A DNA stretch of 64,000 nucleotides, from the NCBI GenBank assembly GCA_013115135.1, contig JABANP010000017.1, positions 124,001 to 188,000 of the forward strand. The letters are read 5' to 3'. Both the position numbers and the translations under genes were made by a program. The DNA comes from Perkinsus olseni. Its lineage: Eukaryota; Perkinsozoa; Perkinsida; Perkinsidae. Below, piece by piece: positions 44,123-54,962 of this stretch. The notes under the pieces are model-generated. The model was not told the origin of the DNA. It saw nothing but the letters and a program-made list of their open reading frames with translations, and made no database searches. How positions within the stretch are numbered: the first letter of the stretch is position 1; the number at the start of each line of letters is the position of its first letter.

Positions 44123-44269
44123 TACCTCTGCAGCCACAATCCGTTAATGACAGTGAAACCAGCTATGTGTTTAGATTTTCTGTGATAGTCTCGGTGTACC
44201 AGTGTTCTCTCAATTGAGGGGTGACAGGGAGATCGGAAAGTTCGGGTCGGTCCAGGCTTGTTCGGTGCC

Positions 44270-45196
44270 ATGTCGAGCGTCTTACTATGCGTCGTTCTAC
44301 TTGGCCGTGTGATGGGTATGGAGATGACGATCACGCCCATGGCCATTCCGGCAGTCACCGAAGATCGGAGCGCCGCCAATACTGCGCTCGGTGGTGTCGA
44401 GGAGTACCGTAATTTGACCCATCAGAACGGTACTCGCTTCTACTACGTGTATACTCCCAATACGACAACTCGCACCATCCTGTTCAACATCCACGGCTTG
44501 GGCGACTCATGTCACAACTTTCGCCATGCCAGCGGCCTTGTCGATCTGGCCGACGAGAATGGTCTGATGGTCGTGACCCCGTGTGGCCTGCCTAATGGCT
44601 TCTATCTCAACTCATTCAACGCAGGTGTGTGCTGTCAGACGAACAAGAAAATTGACGACTTCGGTTTTATCAAGGCCATTCTGTCCGAGATCAACTCCGA
44701 CAGCGTTCTGCCTGTCTTCTCTGCGGGGTTCAGCAACGGTGGGATGATGTCTGAAGGCCTTTTGTGTTTGGACGTGGTCACAAAAGCAGTCTCTGTCAGT
44801 GGCGTAGAGGTCCTTGAACCCGGCTCCGAGGGGGGTATCAAGGCGTGCACCGCGAACTTCACCGAACTCGAAGCGAGGGTTGCCAACGTTCACGGGACCG
44901 CTGATTTCCTCGTCCCTTATGGGGGCAACCGCTTGCTCGGATACCCACCAATCGAAGATGACATGAAAGCATGGTCATCCAGGCTGGGTTGCGACACCAA
45001 CTACACCGAGGTCCGGACTGACCAGGATTACAACTTCCTCGAGTATGAGGGTTGTCGGCAAAAGAGCTCTCGAGTTCTGCTGGTACGCCATAATGGCGGT
45101 GGGCATACGTGGCATGGGTCTGGTGATTTCGACACTCCTAAATTCGTGGTCGACTTTCTTGTTGGGAAAAGGGGAAGAGAATGTGTCGAGAGTTAG
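44270..45196 (+). CDS. Secreted alpha/beta-hydrolase, PHB-depolymerase/feruloyl-esterase type
   Basis: Intronless, 308 residues from ATG 44270 (the longer frame begins at a TTG). Signal peptide MSSVLLCVVLLGRVMG. Oxyanion region LFNIHGLGDSCHNF, nucleophile elbow FSAGFSNGGMMS (G-x-S-x-G), acid region HGTADFLVPYGG and catalytic His in NGGGHTWHG: a full Ser-Asp-His triad in the order of the LpqC/poly(3-hydroxybutyrate) depolymerase esterases. Several N-glycosylation sequons (NLT, NGT, NTT) fit passage through the ER. It would cleave an ester outside the cell or in a vacuole; substrate unknown. Lack of introns among intron-rich neighbours and a bacterial-type family hint at transfer from bacteria. 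Confidence 0.82.
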   Translation: MSSVLLCVVLLGRVMGMEMTITPMAIPAVTEDRSAANTALGGVEEYRNLTHQNGTRFYYVYTPNTTTRTILFNIHGLGDSCHNFRHASGLVDLADENGLMVVTPCGLPNGFYLNSFNAGVCCQTNKKIDDFGFIKAILSEINSDSVLPVFSAGFSNGGMMSEGLLCLDVVTKAVSVSGVEVLEPGSEGGIKACTANFTELEARVANVHGTADFLVPYGGNRLLGYPPIEDDMKAWSSRLGCDTNYTEVRTDQDYNFLEYEGCRQKSSRVLLVRHNGGGHTWHGSGDFDTPKFVVDFLVGKRGRECVES

Positions 45197-45639
45197 AGTG
45201 GATAAGTTGGAATACCTTGTTGAACATTCTTGAGACCTTCGGGAAGGACCATTGAATTCTGTGCAGTTAGTTCGAGATTTTTTGACGTCATATATTATTC
45301 ATCGCAATGCGGTTGTTTGTTGCATCACTTGCAGAGTGGTCGAGTTGTGTTCAGCAGTCAGTAACTGCCAGTCACCAAGTGACTTTCCATATGATCGGCC
45401 GGGTGAGTCGTAACTGGTGCAGTGACAACTGGAACAGGCTCGGGTTCCCACAGACTCAATCCTTTCATCCAAACAGCACTATCTCGCACAGTTTCAATCC
45501 GTACAGTGATACGTCATACAGTGACAGTTCGTACAGTTCCCAGTGATACAGTGTCATTCAGTACAGTATCCAAGGATACAGTGACATGTCGTACCCGACT
45601 AATGGGCGACCTGAGACTCAGGTCCTGAGTGCCAGAACT

Positions 45640-46735
45640 AGGCACTGTCACCAGTCACTAGACACTGTCGCCAGTCACCAGGCAGTAGGAATCAGGCGCT
45701 GTCACCAGGCACTAGACACTGTCACCTGTCACCAGTCACCAGTCACCAGTCACCAGGCACTAGACACCGTCACCAGTCACCAGGAACTAGACACAGTCAC
45801 CAGTCACTAGACACTGTCACCAGTCACCAGGCACTAGACACTAGGCACTAGGCACTGCCACCAGGTACTAGACACTGTCACCAGTCACCAGGCACTAGAC
45901 ACTGTCACCAGTCACCAGGCACTAGACACTAGGCACTGCCACCAGGTACTAGACACTGTCACCAGTCACTAGACACTGTCACCAGTCACTAGACACTGTC
46001 ACCACTCACCAGGCACTAGACTCAAGGCACTGTCACCAGGCACTAGACACTAGGCACTGTCACCAGTCACCAGGCACTAGACACTGTCACCAGTCACCAG
46101 GCACTAGACACTAGGCACTGTCACCAGTCACCAGGCACTAGACACTGTCACCAGTCACCAGGCACTAGATACTAGACTCAAGACACGGTCACCAGTCACT
46201 AGTCACCGGTCACTAGACACTGTCACCAGTCACTAGACGCTGTCACCAGTCACTAGACACTGTCACCAGTCACCAGGCACTAGACTCAAGGCACTGTCAC
46301 CAGGCACTAGACACTAGGCACTGTCACCAGTCACCAGGCACTAGACACTGTCACCAGTCACCAGGCACTAGATACTAGACTCAAGACACGGTCACCAGTC
46401 ACTAGTCACCGGTCACTAGACACTGTCACCAGTCACCAGTCACTAGTCACCGGGCACTATACATCTTCACCAGTCACCAGGCATTAGACAGTGTCTTACA
46501 CTGTCACCAGTCACCAGTCACCAGGTACTAGAAACTGTCATTTGTCACCGGACACTGGACATTGTCACCAGTCACCAGGCCCTAGACACTAGACACTGTC
46601 ACCACTCGCCAGGCGCCAGACACTAGGCACTGTCACCAATCATCAGTCCCCAGGCACGAGACATTGTCACCAGTCACTAGACACTGTCACCACTGGTGAC
46701 TCACTAGTCACCAGTCAGTAGGGCACCAGGCACAT
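45640..46735. repeat. Heptamer-based minisatellite of about 1.1 kb
   Basis: Built of 7-nt units of the pattern CAC-(C/T)-N-G-N: CACCAGT, CACCAGG, CACTAGA, CACTGTC, CACTAGG. They are joined into 28- and 35-nt higher-order repeats such as CACCAGGCACTAGACACTGT. Long blocks recur nearly unchanged (for example about 46010-46170 against 46262-46390). A looser zone of CAGTGA/TACAGT words leads in from about 45430. Seven is not a multiple of three and stops occur, so it is not coding. Confidence 0.92.
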
Positions 46736-46948
46736 TCAGCAGGTACTGGATCACTGCACAGCTAAGATGCTACCGATGATACGTGGACCTCATTCAGGTC
46801 CCCACCGTCATCTCAGGAGCTCACTAGGTAGCGCGGTCCAGCGCCTTCACCAAAAGCATTTGACAAGCCATCTAGTTGCAGTCATGCTAGCGACTCCTGC
46901 GAACTCAACTCACCCACCATGGGAGCCTGACGACTCGTTAGTAACGAG

Positions 46949-49244
46949 TCACGAAATCATCACACCATGGGAGGGCTTGAACATGCGTTCAGCCCACTGC
47001 CTGGTCTTGGTCAGATAGAACTCAGGATCAGTGCCGTAGCTCAGGTAGTTTCGAGACGGCCACTTCAGCGAAGCTACACTTGATTTGCCATCCACAGCGG
47101 GCTCGATATTAGTGCCCTCATGCCACTCGTTAAAGGACGTTATGGAGACCTGAGGATCAGCGACACCCGGACTCTCACGAGGATACCATTCCGAAAGTCT
47201 GACCATTTTCGGTTGCAGTTTGGCAGCCTCGGTGAACATATCATCGAAGTACCCTCCGCCGCGGCGATCACGGGTGTTGGCGTAGTTCCAGGGTCGTACT
47301 TCCACATCAATATAGCCTGGTCCCACCTGAAACTTCACAGGTTTGAGCGGGGCACTGCCGGTGCGATACCGAGGCAGACGAGGGCTCGGGTTCCGACGGA
47401 TCAGCGGTATCGGGGAGGACTCGTTCTCAGAAGTGCAAACAAGCCGAAGGAAAAATCATCCAACGAGCGACTGGGTGGCGGCCACCTGGCGAGTCACCGG
47501 TGGTGACCCTAACATCGCGGTTATCGAGGATTGCTCGACGAGCAACCGGCGACAGTAGTCCACGTGGCTTCTGAGCAGCAGTTTTCCAGACGAGAACCGA
47601 GTCACGCAATCAAAAGGCCATCACGCACTCACACTTGGTATGAAGTAGATGCCCTCCTCTTGAGCCACTCTATTCATGTGGGGCCAGTTGGAGGGAGTAC
47701 TGCCGTACACGAAGCCAGTGGCCGCGAAGTACGTATAGAAACCGTCTGGAAGGACAGTGAGGCTGATCGGTCGTCTCAGGGAACACGGCCAACATCCCAG
47801 AGGGGCCGGGAGAGACTGGGGCGCATGCTGCAGCCAAAGCGAAGCGTGACGGCACTGCGATTGACGCAATCTACATAATAGTTTCGCCATCACTGGCGCC
47901 TCCCCATGCTCACCGAATCCCGACTTCGCGTATGCAGCGTGTGTTGCTTCAACCCACAAAAAGATCGCCGTGCAGTCCAAGCCATCTTTACCGCGGACTG
48001 AGATATCTCCTGCTGGACTCAGCAGCCGCGCCCACTCCTCGGGTGAGTTGTGATAACTGTCGTAGATGTATCTACCCACGTTATTACGGGCGAGGACGGG
48101 AAATCCTCAACGCTAGCTGTTGTGCTCTGACGCGGCGTGCTGTGTAGGTGACTCACACCAGAGGAAGAAGCGCTCCACCATGTGTACTAGCAACTCGGTG
48201 AAGAGCCGGGTGACTTCCGTAATGCTGATGAATGTACTCGAAGTCTTTACGCACCGACACGGGGTCACGACCTGCAGCCCGAGCGTTGTGGGTGGCTGCA
48301 GCTAACGCATACCTTCGTACGGCTCGAGATGTATGGCGATTCTCATGCCGTGATCCCAGGCTGCATCTAGCAGCAAGCTCCCTATAAGATCAACGGTCTC
48401 ATTTCGACCGTCTAGAGCGGGGTCATGAAGGCCGGGAGGATACCTTGTGAATCATGGGCTGTGATGATTCGGTCGTGGATTGGCCAATAACGCCCGTACC
48501 AGCTCACAGCAACTACACCTATACCAGCTCTCTTCATCATCTCCATGTGAGTGGAGATGACTTGAGGTCCAGCGAGGAGTAGGGCCCAAGCTGCGGCCAA
48601 TAGGACGAACCAATATCGTCATTCTCGGGAACGTGCTCGTCTTGAGAATATCTAAATTATTAAGACTCAATCGCTGCGTGATGGGAGGAACCGAAAGCGC
48701 GCGGTAAGTATTTTTCAAAGACAATCTTCATTCTTGAAGGATTCACAGTATTCTGAATGGAGAGCGGCTCGTGGACTCATTCCCTTATCCGATTGCCAAT
48801 CGGCGATCGGTACTTCTTCGCAATCTGCGGGTCCCAATGCGGCAGCCGTCGATGGTTCCAGTGGGCCCAGGCCCCATCCCTCTCCTTGCTGCGGTACCAC
48901 ATGTAGTAGAACCCATGAACGTTGCAGCGCCACCCACAAGAGTTGTCAGTCTCGGCCGACTGGCCGGTAGTTGCCGATGTTTCAATCCAATGCTGCTCAG
49001 TGGTCATCGTGGGGAGTGTTGTCTCGTTGCTCGGTGACGTGGAACTGATGGCGCCACCACCTGCGTAGATGCTGTCTAGGCTCCGTATTGAGCCGGGCGT
49101 CAGGATCCCCCTGAGATTGCGCTCGTGTTGTTCGCTGGGTGGGGTCGAGGCGTTGAACACTAGGACTAGAACCACCATTGCATATGCGAGCGAGACGGCA
49201 CCGATGAGTAAAGGGAGAATGGATAGACATCTGGCGAGCCGCAT
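46949..49244 (-). CDS. MANEA: GH99 endo-alpha-1,2-mannosidase (MANEA-like), multi-exon
   Basis: ATG 49244; signal anchor LIGAVSLAYAMVVLVLVF marks a type II Golgi protein. Exon 1 holds HGFYYMWYRSKERDGAW and HWNHRRLPHWDP; the next ones DDIGSSYWPQLGPYSS and SWYPPGLHDP (rejoined by a 56-nt intron 48444-48499), HGMRIAIHLEPYEG, YIHQHYGSHPALHR, YIYDSYHNSPEEWARLL, DGFYTYFAATGFVYGS and VGPGYIDVEVRPWNYANTR. The last contains SITSFNEWHEGTNIEPA with the E-W-H-E pair of family 99. These enzymes trim glucosylated mannose from N-glycans in the Golgi. One C seems missing near 48566 (GG on the plus strand), shifting the frame at SSLD-P-QVIS; the exon 1/2 donor is unclear. Probably functional if the base is a consensus error. 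Confidence 0.82.
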
Positions 49245-49487
49245 CGTGAGCTGCAGGGTAGCATTTCGCTAAGGGGTGTAGCGCGGCACGCAGTGAGCAG
49301 ATCGAAGTAACTCTCCCAAAGATGAGTGGACTTGACGAAACACGATTCTTTCTGACGATACGTAACAAGGGAGTATCATGTTACATGGTGTAGTGAGAAA
49401 TCTGACGGCTAGCAATACTTAGTGCGGAAGGACTTCCGAGAATCCTATCCGGTAACCCGAACAGGGACCAAATATGATGAAGATGAA

Positions 49488-50474
49488 TCAAGCAAATATA
49501 GGATCGAGGCCAGCAACACAACGATCTCTCGTGATGAACCATAAACCGCCGTCGTTGCGGACAAAAAAGCGACAGAAATCCACTCGCGGAAGGGGCACGC
49601 GAGAACAAACGATCATCTTCCGGAGGTCAACTATGGACACGGTGAGCGTGTCCGAACCATCATAGTGGCCGACTATGAAGCACAGAGCCCTCCTGTTGTC
49701 GACGTCCACGTCGGCAGGGCAGAGGTCTAACATGGTCACCTCTCCTAGCACCTCTCCTCTACGCGAAATGGCGGAGAGCGCGGTGCCTCTCGCTCCGCCT
49801 GTCATTCGCTGCAAGACCAGGACTTGAGGTTCTTTCTCTCCTCCTTCATACACACACAGACCCCTTGCTGGGCGATCACCACAGTCTACGAAGGTGCTCG
49901 TTGACCCATCGGGGCCAATACGGATAACAGAAGCGCCGCCATACGATAGTCCATAGAAACAGCCGTCCAGAGAAGAGAACACGGGCTTGGAGAAACAGTC
50001 TGTAAATGTCCGCCGAGGCATCCATGAGGGGGGCAGGTGCCTTATAGTAGGATCAACGCCTGAGAACGACTTTCCCAACTCCCAATTCACGAATTTGCAT
50101 GAGCGTCCAGTGTTCTGTTCGATGGCGATGAGATTTCCTTGTTCAGAGTCAACAGCCAGGCAGAGCAGAAAGCCCACATCGAGGGCACAGTGCTCCACGG
50201 TAGCGCTATGAGCCCGAAGTTCGAGGACAACACATTCGCAGAGACTCGAGTATCGCAATACGAGGAGTCTGGAGCCATCCGGTACCCGGCAACAGGAAGA
50301 CGTTTGAATGCCGATGGCTAGAGTTGCGGGAGGGCCGAAACCTGTCAAGAGAGGCTTCAGCAGATACCAGATATCGGACATGCAGTCGGCTGGTAGGAGC
50401 ATTCCATATCGCGTCGCGAGTGTTTCGATAACGAGCAGGGACCGCAAGCGCTCGCTGGGGAATACGAGGGACAT
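49488..50474 (-). CDS. Propeller-like repeat protein, paralogue 2
   Basis: ATG 50474 (MSLVFPSERLRS); the frame above begins at a TTG after a possible splice site (CGCTCCTCAG), so an upstream exon is possible. 328 residues, intact. Shared with the 53722 gene: CMSDIW, DVGFLLCLAVD, GRSCKFVNWE, CFYGLSYGGASVIRIGPDGS, DRPARGLCVYEGGE, DVDNRRALCFIVG. Regular strand-turn repeats with Asp-Gly/Asn-Gly turns fit a beta-propeller. No signal peptide or helix, so likely soluble. Function unknown. Confidence 0.7.
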   Translation of the reverse strand: MSLVFPSERLRSLLVIETLATRYGMLLPADCMSDIWYLLKPLLTGFGPPATLAIGIQTSSCCRVPDGSRLLVLRYSSLCECVVLELRAHSATVEHCALDVGFLLCLAVDSEQGNLIAIEQNTGRSCKFVNWELGKSFSGVDPTIRHLPPSWMPRRTFTDCFSKPVFSSLDGCFYGLSYGGASVIRIGPDGSTSTFVDCGDRPARGLCVYEGGEKEPQVLVLQRMTGGARGTALSAISRRGEVLGEVTMLDLCPADVDVDNRRALCFIVGHYDGSDTLTVSIVDLRKMIVCSRVPLPRVDFCRFFVRNDGGLWFITRDRCVAGLDPIFA

Positions 50475-50486
50475 CTTGGCATTCAA

Positions 50487-52645
50487 TTGCTGAGGAGCGG
50501 GAGAGGGTCGATATGAGCGACAAAACTGCGTCTAACAAAAGCCCAACGGAGCAGATATCCTCAATAGGTGCCGAGCCTTAGCGGAAAGCCGCTTTCCAAA
50601 GCGTGATTCGGTGTAGCGAGGTCAGCTGCTGACCGTCAGCACTCTGAACTCAATAACCTTTTTCACTGGCAAGTAGTCAGGTCACTTTGCCTCATTTCAT
50701 CATGGCTTTATCCGCCTGAGAACCAATGCTGTCCGCGGGGAGGCATTGCCGCCTGACCGCTTGGCGGTTTTCCAGCGAGAGAGACAGTACGTAGCGATAT
50801 TTGATTTATGCCTCAGTGGCTGGCGCGCGCTAAAGATCATTCCGTTTCTCCTGTTCGACCCTGCACCGACTAATTAAGCCGCCGAGATGCATTAATCTCC
50901 TACGATCGATATTATTTGCATCAATGACTGCCACGCCCAGCGTTTTTCTCGAGTGGTGATGGGGGGAGCGGGGACTCACAACAGTGGCAATGCCAGTGTG
51001 GCATGGGAGTGAGGACTCTTCACCGAGGAGGTCCGCGTCGAGAACAGTGTCACTGCGGGCCGCAGTGTGGCACACTGCAACCCTGCGCACTAAGCCAGTA
51101 TGTCTCATACCGTATGATCACTGGGCTAGAAACTCTACCGCTGAAGCGCCAGCTCTATCACCAGTCAGTAACTTCCGTCTTTTCGAAGGCAGAATAGCGA
51201 CTCTCTTTGAGACAGGTGCGTGAAACTTTCACGCTTTCACGGTAAAAGCGCTGCTTAATCCAATGATCCCGAGGTCTGATGAGCGATGGTTGAGGCATCC
51301 CAGTACTACCTGCACCAAGCAGCCACTCTATGAAGAGGCGATGAATGTTATTAGAGCAGACTATATTGTTATACTCCGCCAATATGGACCGTGGCGGAAA
51401 TTCCCTTACATGAATTGCCATTCATGTAAACTCCTCCATGCCCACGGGCCGCTCTGGTATGCCTATAAAAGTTGGGGCTGTGGCTTATCAGTGGATGGAC
51501 GAATTTTGGGTCCGGTCATTGTTCGAGCCCTATACCGCCGCAAGACCTCTTACCTTGAGTCAAGCGTGTTGCACTCCAACAAGAAGATCGTGTTGTGTGA
51601 CTGGTGGCCAGGGTCCCTGACCACACAGCACACAAGATAGCTGTCCCCATATCTTAGCCTAGCGTCGCCCATTGAATGATGATTTACTCTTAATAACAGT
51701 CTCTTGAGATGTCCCTAGTACTTGGGTTGGCCATGACTGGTAACATGGTGGAGAACCCTGATGTGCTACGCTCCCTACGCGTCTTGCTGCTCGCTGAGTA
51801 TGCGGAAGCTCTACTATAATTCTCTCACGAAGCAGTGAGCTTGTTTTCTCAAGTGGTCCCCGTCTACTGAGTTGTATGTGGGTCGCAAGTTCTACTTTAT
51901 CTCACTACTAAATCGCTACTCATAAAGTGCTACTTATCTCACTGCGTATCTATTTCTCCTTCTAGTAATGGTTATCTTGAATGACGAAGACATTGGCAAA
52001 CCTATCGGATTATGTACACGACTGATGTGATGAATGGTCTTGGACGATACGGCCCTTGTGATTAGCGTCCCAGCATGGACACGGGTTTTATGTTGAGCTT
52101 GGGTCACGAGACATTTCGTCAGCGTATAATTTCGATCATATTGATAATGTGTGGTGTGGTTCGGTTAGGTTGATGTCACCCGACGATAACCGTGTTCTTG
52201 TATCTGGCTATTCTATTTACGGCATAGAGACCCTTCGGTTATCAGGGTGAGTTTCGAGATGTAACTTTCATCTAGGATCCCTGATACCTGTGGCTCTGTT
52301 ATCCATCTGCCTGGCACACACCAAAGGTTCGTTGGTTCAAACTTCGATGTGAGATCACCTCGCACAGTGGCTCGAGCTATGCAAGCTGATGGCGTCGTTT
52401 CTGAGGAAAGACTGCTTCTTTCAGGATTTTCGGGCTCCCGGTCCGGGATTCCCGGATGTCAGTTACCAGTCGACTCGACTGGCCTCCGATAAGAACCAGA
52501 TGTATCTTCGGAGCACTAGATAGTGTTACTCCATCGGTTTGGGGTTCGGTTGGATTTCGTCAACCTAACCGGGAAGCTGATGAGCATCTTCATTGTAGAG
52601 GGGCGATAAAAGATGTTAAAGGGGTCCAAGAAACCAGAAGTAGCC
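50487..52645. other. Long stretch with no convincing gene
   Basis: Frames such as 51263-51640 (plus, 125 codons) and 50830-51108 (minus) have no motif or splice context. Short imperfect inverted repeats occur (GTGAAACTTTCACGCTTTCAC near 51220). No transposon domain recognised. Confidence 0.4.
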
Positions 52646-52653
52646 GAGACTAG

Positions 52654-52926
52654 GTGGACGAGCTCGTCATCAGCCTGTCCACGTTGGCTGAGAATTGGGA
52701 AGCATTACTGGAGCTCCTGGAGGAACTCGAGCTGGAACGTAGGATGCGGTCCAGGACGAGCCAGGAATATAGAGAGTATAGGCAGTTGTGGGAGCTAAGG
52801 AGAAGTGAGTCATTTGAAAAGGTGCTCAGCAGAATTCGGCATGATCGAGAATTCCATCCAGGAGATATTGTCTGCCGATGGAGGCCAGTTGAGACTATGT
52901 TATGCTCTTCGTGGGACGGTCCGTGA
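52654..52926 (+). CDS. Possible coiled-coil exon
   Basis: Follows an acceptor-like CCGAGACTAG and encodes LAENWEALLELLEELELERR and RSRTSQEYREYRQLWELRR, a charged heptad-rich helix. It begins with GTG, so it would be an internal exon; neighbouring exons were not found. It may instead be a chance frame. Confidence 0.25.
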   Translation: MDELVISLSTLAENWEALLELLEELELERRMRSRTSQEYREYRQLWELRRSESFEKVLSRIRHDREFHPGDIVCRWRPVETMLCSSWDGP

Positions 52927-53721
52927 AAGATCTTGCGCTTTCTGGGTAAGACGATGGTGATCATAGCACTTCTGAAGGATCCTCGCATTAATTGAGGACT
53001 TGAAGTCAGTAGCACTGAAGCTGCCGCATTCTGCGGTGACTCGCGGGCTCTCACAGGGAATGGCGGTTCCCAATGTGAAACGCACGAAGGGAGATGAGAT
53101 CATAGGGATCAAATCTTCTGTGCGATCTGCGGGGACCGTTCGTTGATGATGCCTAATGAAGCTGTAACAGCTTCAGTAACAGTTCCCTACAGCGCCGGAA
53201 CGCTCTTCCTGAGCTGAAAGTCCCGAGCTTCTGAAACAGTGTGTCTCATCGCGGAACCTCCCGCATAGCTTTCAATACCTGCAGTGCAGCAGCAACGAAC
53301 GGCATCTGACATCAATCGTCTGCGATGTGGTGGCTATCGCTAAGAGTAAACTATTCCTCCTGCTTCAGTAGGATCCACGGCGCTTCCCGCACCTGACACT
53401 CAACTCAATAGACTTGGAACACTTGAAAACATGTCACTACTCAGGACCCATGTCATATGTGCGTCACGGCCCATGAATCATGGGCTATGACTCATGGCTA
53501 CTGCAACTTAGTCATCAAGAGACAGCAGCTGCCGATGAGGGCATGTTCTTTTCAGCCACCCACTGTGCATTGCGAGAGCTACAGGAAATACAATACCTAA
53601 TTGTTCAGCGGAGATCCGCCTCAACAGCGGCGAGTCTCACCAAGTTCGTCACGATAAGAAGAAAGTATCAGAAATCTCCTTGGAGTTTTTCGCGTCAAAA
53701 TCCGTGAGGCGTCAAAGATGC

Positions 53722-54681
53722 TTATATGTAAACGGGGTCCAACGCTTCCACATGACGGTCCTCAGTGATAATCCAAAGGCCCCCATCATTCCGAACGAAC
53801 ATCCGCAGCAAGGCAGCCTCGGGTAGAGACACACAGGTACGGACGGACCTCTGCTTGATGTCTATGACAAATGCGGCGAGGGTATCGAGACCGTCACAGT
53901 AGCCGACCGCGAAACACAAAGCCCTTCTGTTATCGACGTCCAAGTCACCGTTTGATAGGTCCAACTTAGTCACCTCACCGAGTGGCTCTCCGAGAATTGA
54001 GAATGCCGAGAGGGAGGAACTTATTGCCTTTTCTGAAACTCGCTGCAGAATCAGAATTTGAGTCGCTTGCTCTTCGCCCTCATACAAACACAAGGTCTGC
54101 GCTGGACGATCTGCAAAATCCAGGAAAGTGCTGATTGATCCATCAGGACCAATACGGATCACTGAGTCACCTCGCCATGATAGACCATAAAAACAGGCGT
54201 CCCGAGAGAAGACAGGGCGACTGATGTAACTAAGCAGGTTTTGCCAAGAAACTCGAGATGGTTGTAGCTCCGCCGCAGAAACGTTTTCCCCGCACTCCCA
54301 ATCTGTGAACCGGCATGACCGCCCCGTGTTCTGCTCGACGCAAACGAGACCTCCGGCTGGAAAGTCAACCGCCAGACATAGCAGGAACCCGACGTTCAGG
54401 TTGTGATGCCGTAAACTCTCCCCGGATTGTCGCACCTCGAGCAGCCCGCATTGGTAGCGTTTCCACCGTCTCAGTAGTAGAAGACCCGAGCCATCACGAC
54501 GCTTGTGGTAGGGAGAGGCCTGAACGCCGATGGCCACTTTCTCCGGTTCAGAAAAGGCTGTCAGACAAGGTCGGGCGAATTCCCAGATGTCCGAGACGCA
54601 GTCTACAGGTATGAGCGGTAGATAGTGCTTGGCCAAGGTTTCAACAACTGTGAGGCAACGAGAATACTCGCTGGGATACAT
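53722..54681 (-). CDS. Propeller-like repeat protein, paralogue 3
   Basis: ATG 54681 (MYPSEYSRCLTVVE); as in paralogue 2, the frame above starts at a TTG. 319 residues, intact. Shares CVSDIW, NVGFLLCLAVD, NTGRSCRFTDWECG, FYGLSWRGDSVIRIGPDGS, TLCLYEGEEQATQILILQR and DVDNRRALCFAVGYCDG. Closer to paralogue 2 than to the 43.1-kb gene. All three lie within 12 kb, one on the plus strand and two on minus, so the family spread by local duplication with inversion. Confidence 0.7.
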   Translation of the reverse strand: MYPSEYSRCLTVVETLAKHYLPLIPVDCVSDIWEFARPCLTAFSEPEKVAIGVQASPYHKRRDGSGLLLLRRWKRYQCGLLEVRQSGESLRHHNLNVGFLLCLAVDFPAGGLVCVEQNTGRSCRFTDWECGENVSAAELQPSRVSWQNLLSYISRPVFSRDACFYGLSWRGDSVIRIGPDGSISTFLDFADRPAQTLCLYEGEEQATQILILQRVSEKAISSSLSAFSILGEPLGEVTKLDLSNGDLDVDNRRALCFAVGYCDGLDTLAAFVIDIKQRSVRTCVSLPEAALLRMFVRNDGGLWIITEDRHVEALDPVYI

Positions 54682-54962
54682 AGAGAAAAGCAACGTCCTG
54701 CAATGGAAGAGGACTACTCACTTGATTCGTCAGTGGCTAGCTCAGTAACTCGAGGAGGAAATGTTGATTCTCAAGTGCAGTTACTATAGTACTGCTTGAC
54801 TGTCAAGCCTTGACACAATTTGGCCACCTACCCCCGCTGGGTTTCGCGCTATAACCATCACTTTGCATTGACAACACAGCAAGAGAGACTTCTGAGTAAT
54901 GATGACTGACAAACTAATAGCTTGTTACTAATGGATGAGGACTCAACAACAACAACGACACA

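Noticed and set aside
45640..46735. CRISPR-like regular repeat
   Set aside because: Units are 7 nt with no unique spacers; this is a minisatellite in a eukaryotic genome.
48444..48499. GH99 frame reading WYGRYWPIHDR
   Set aside because: It is intron read-through; splicing 48444-48499 gives the family motif SWYPPG.
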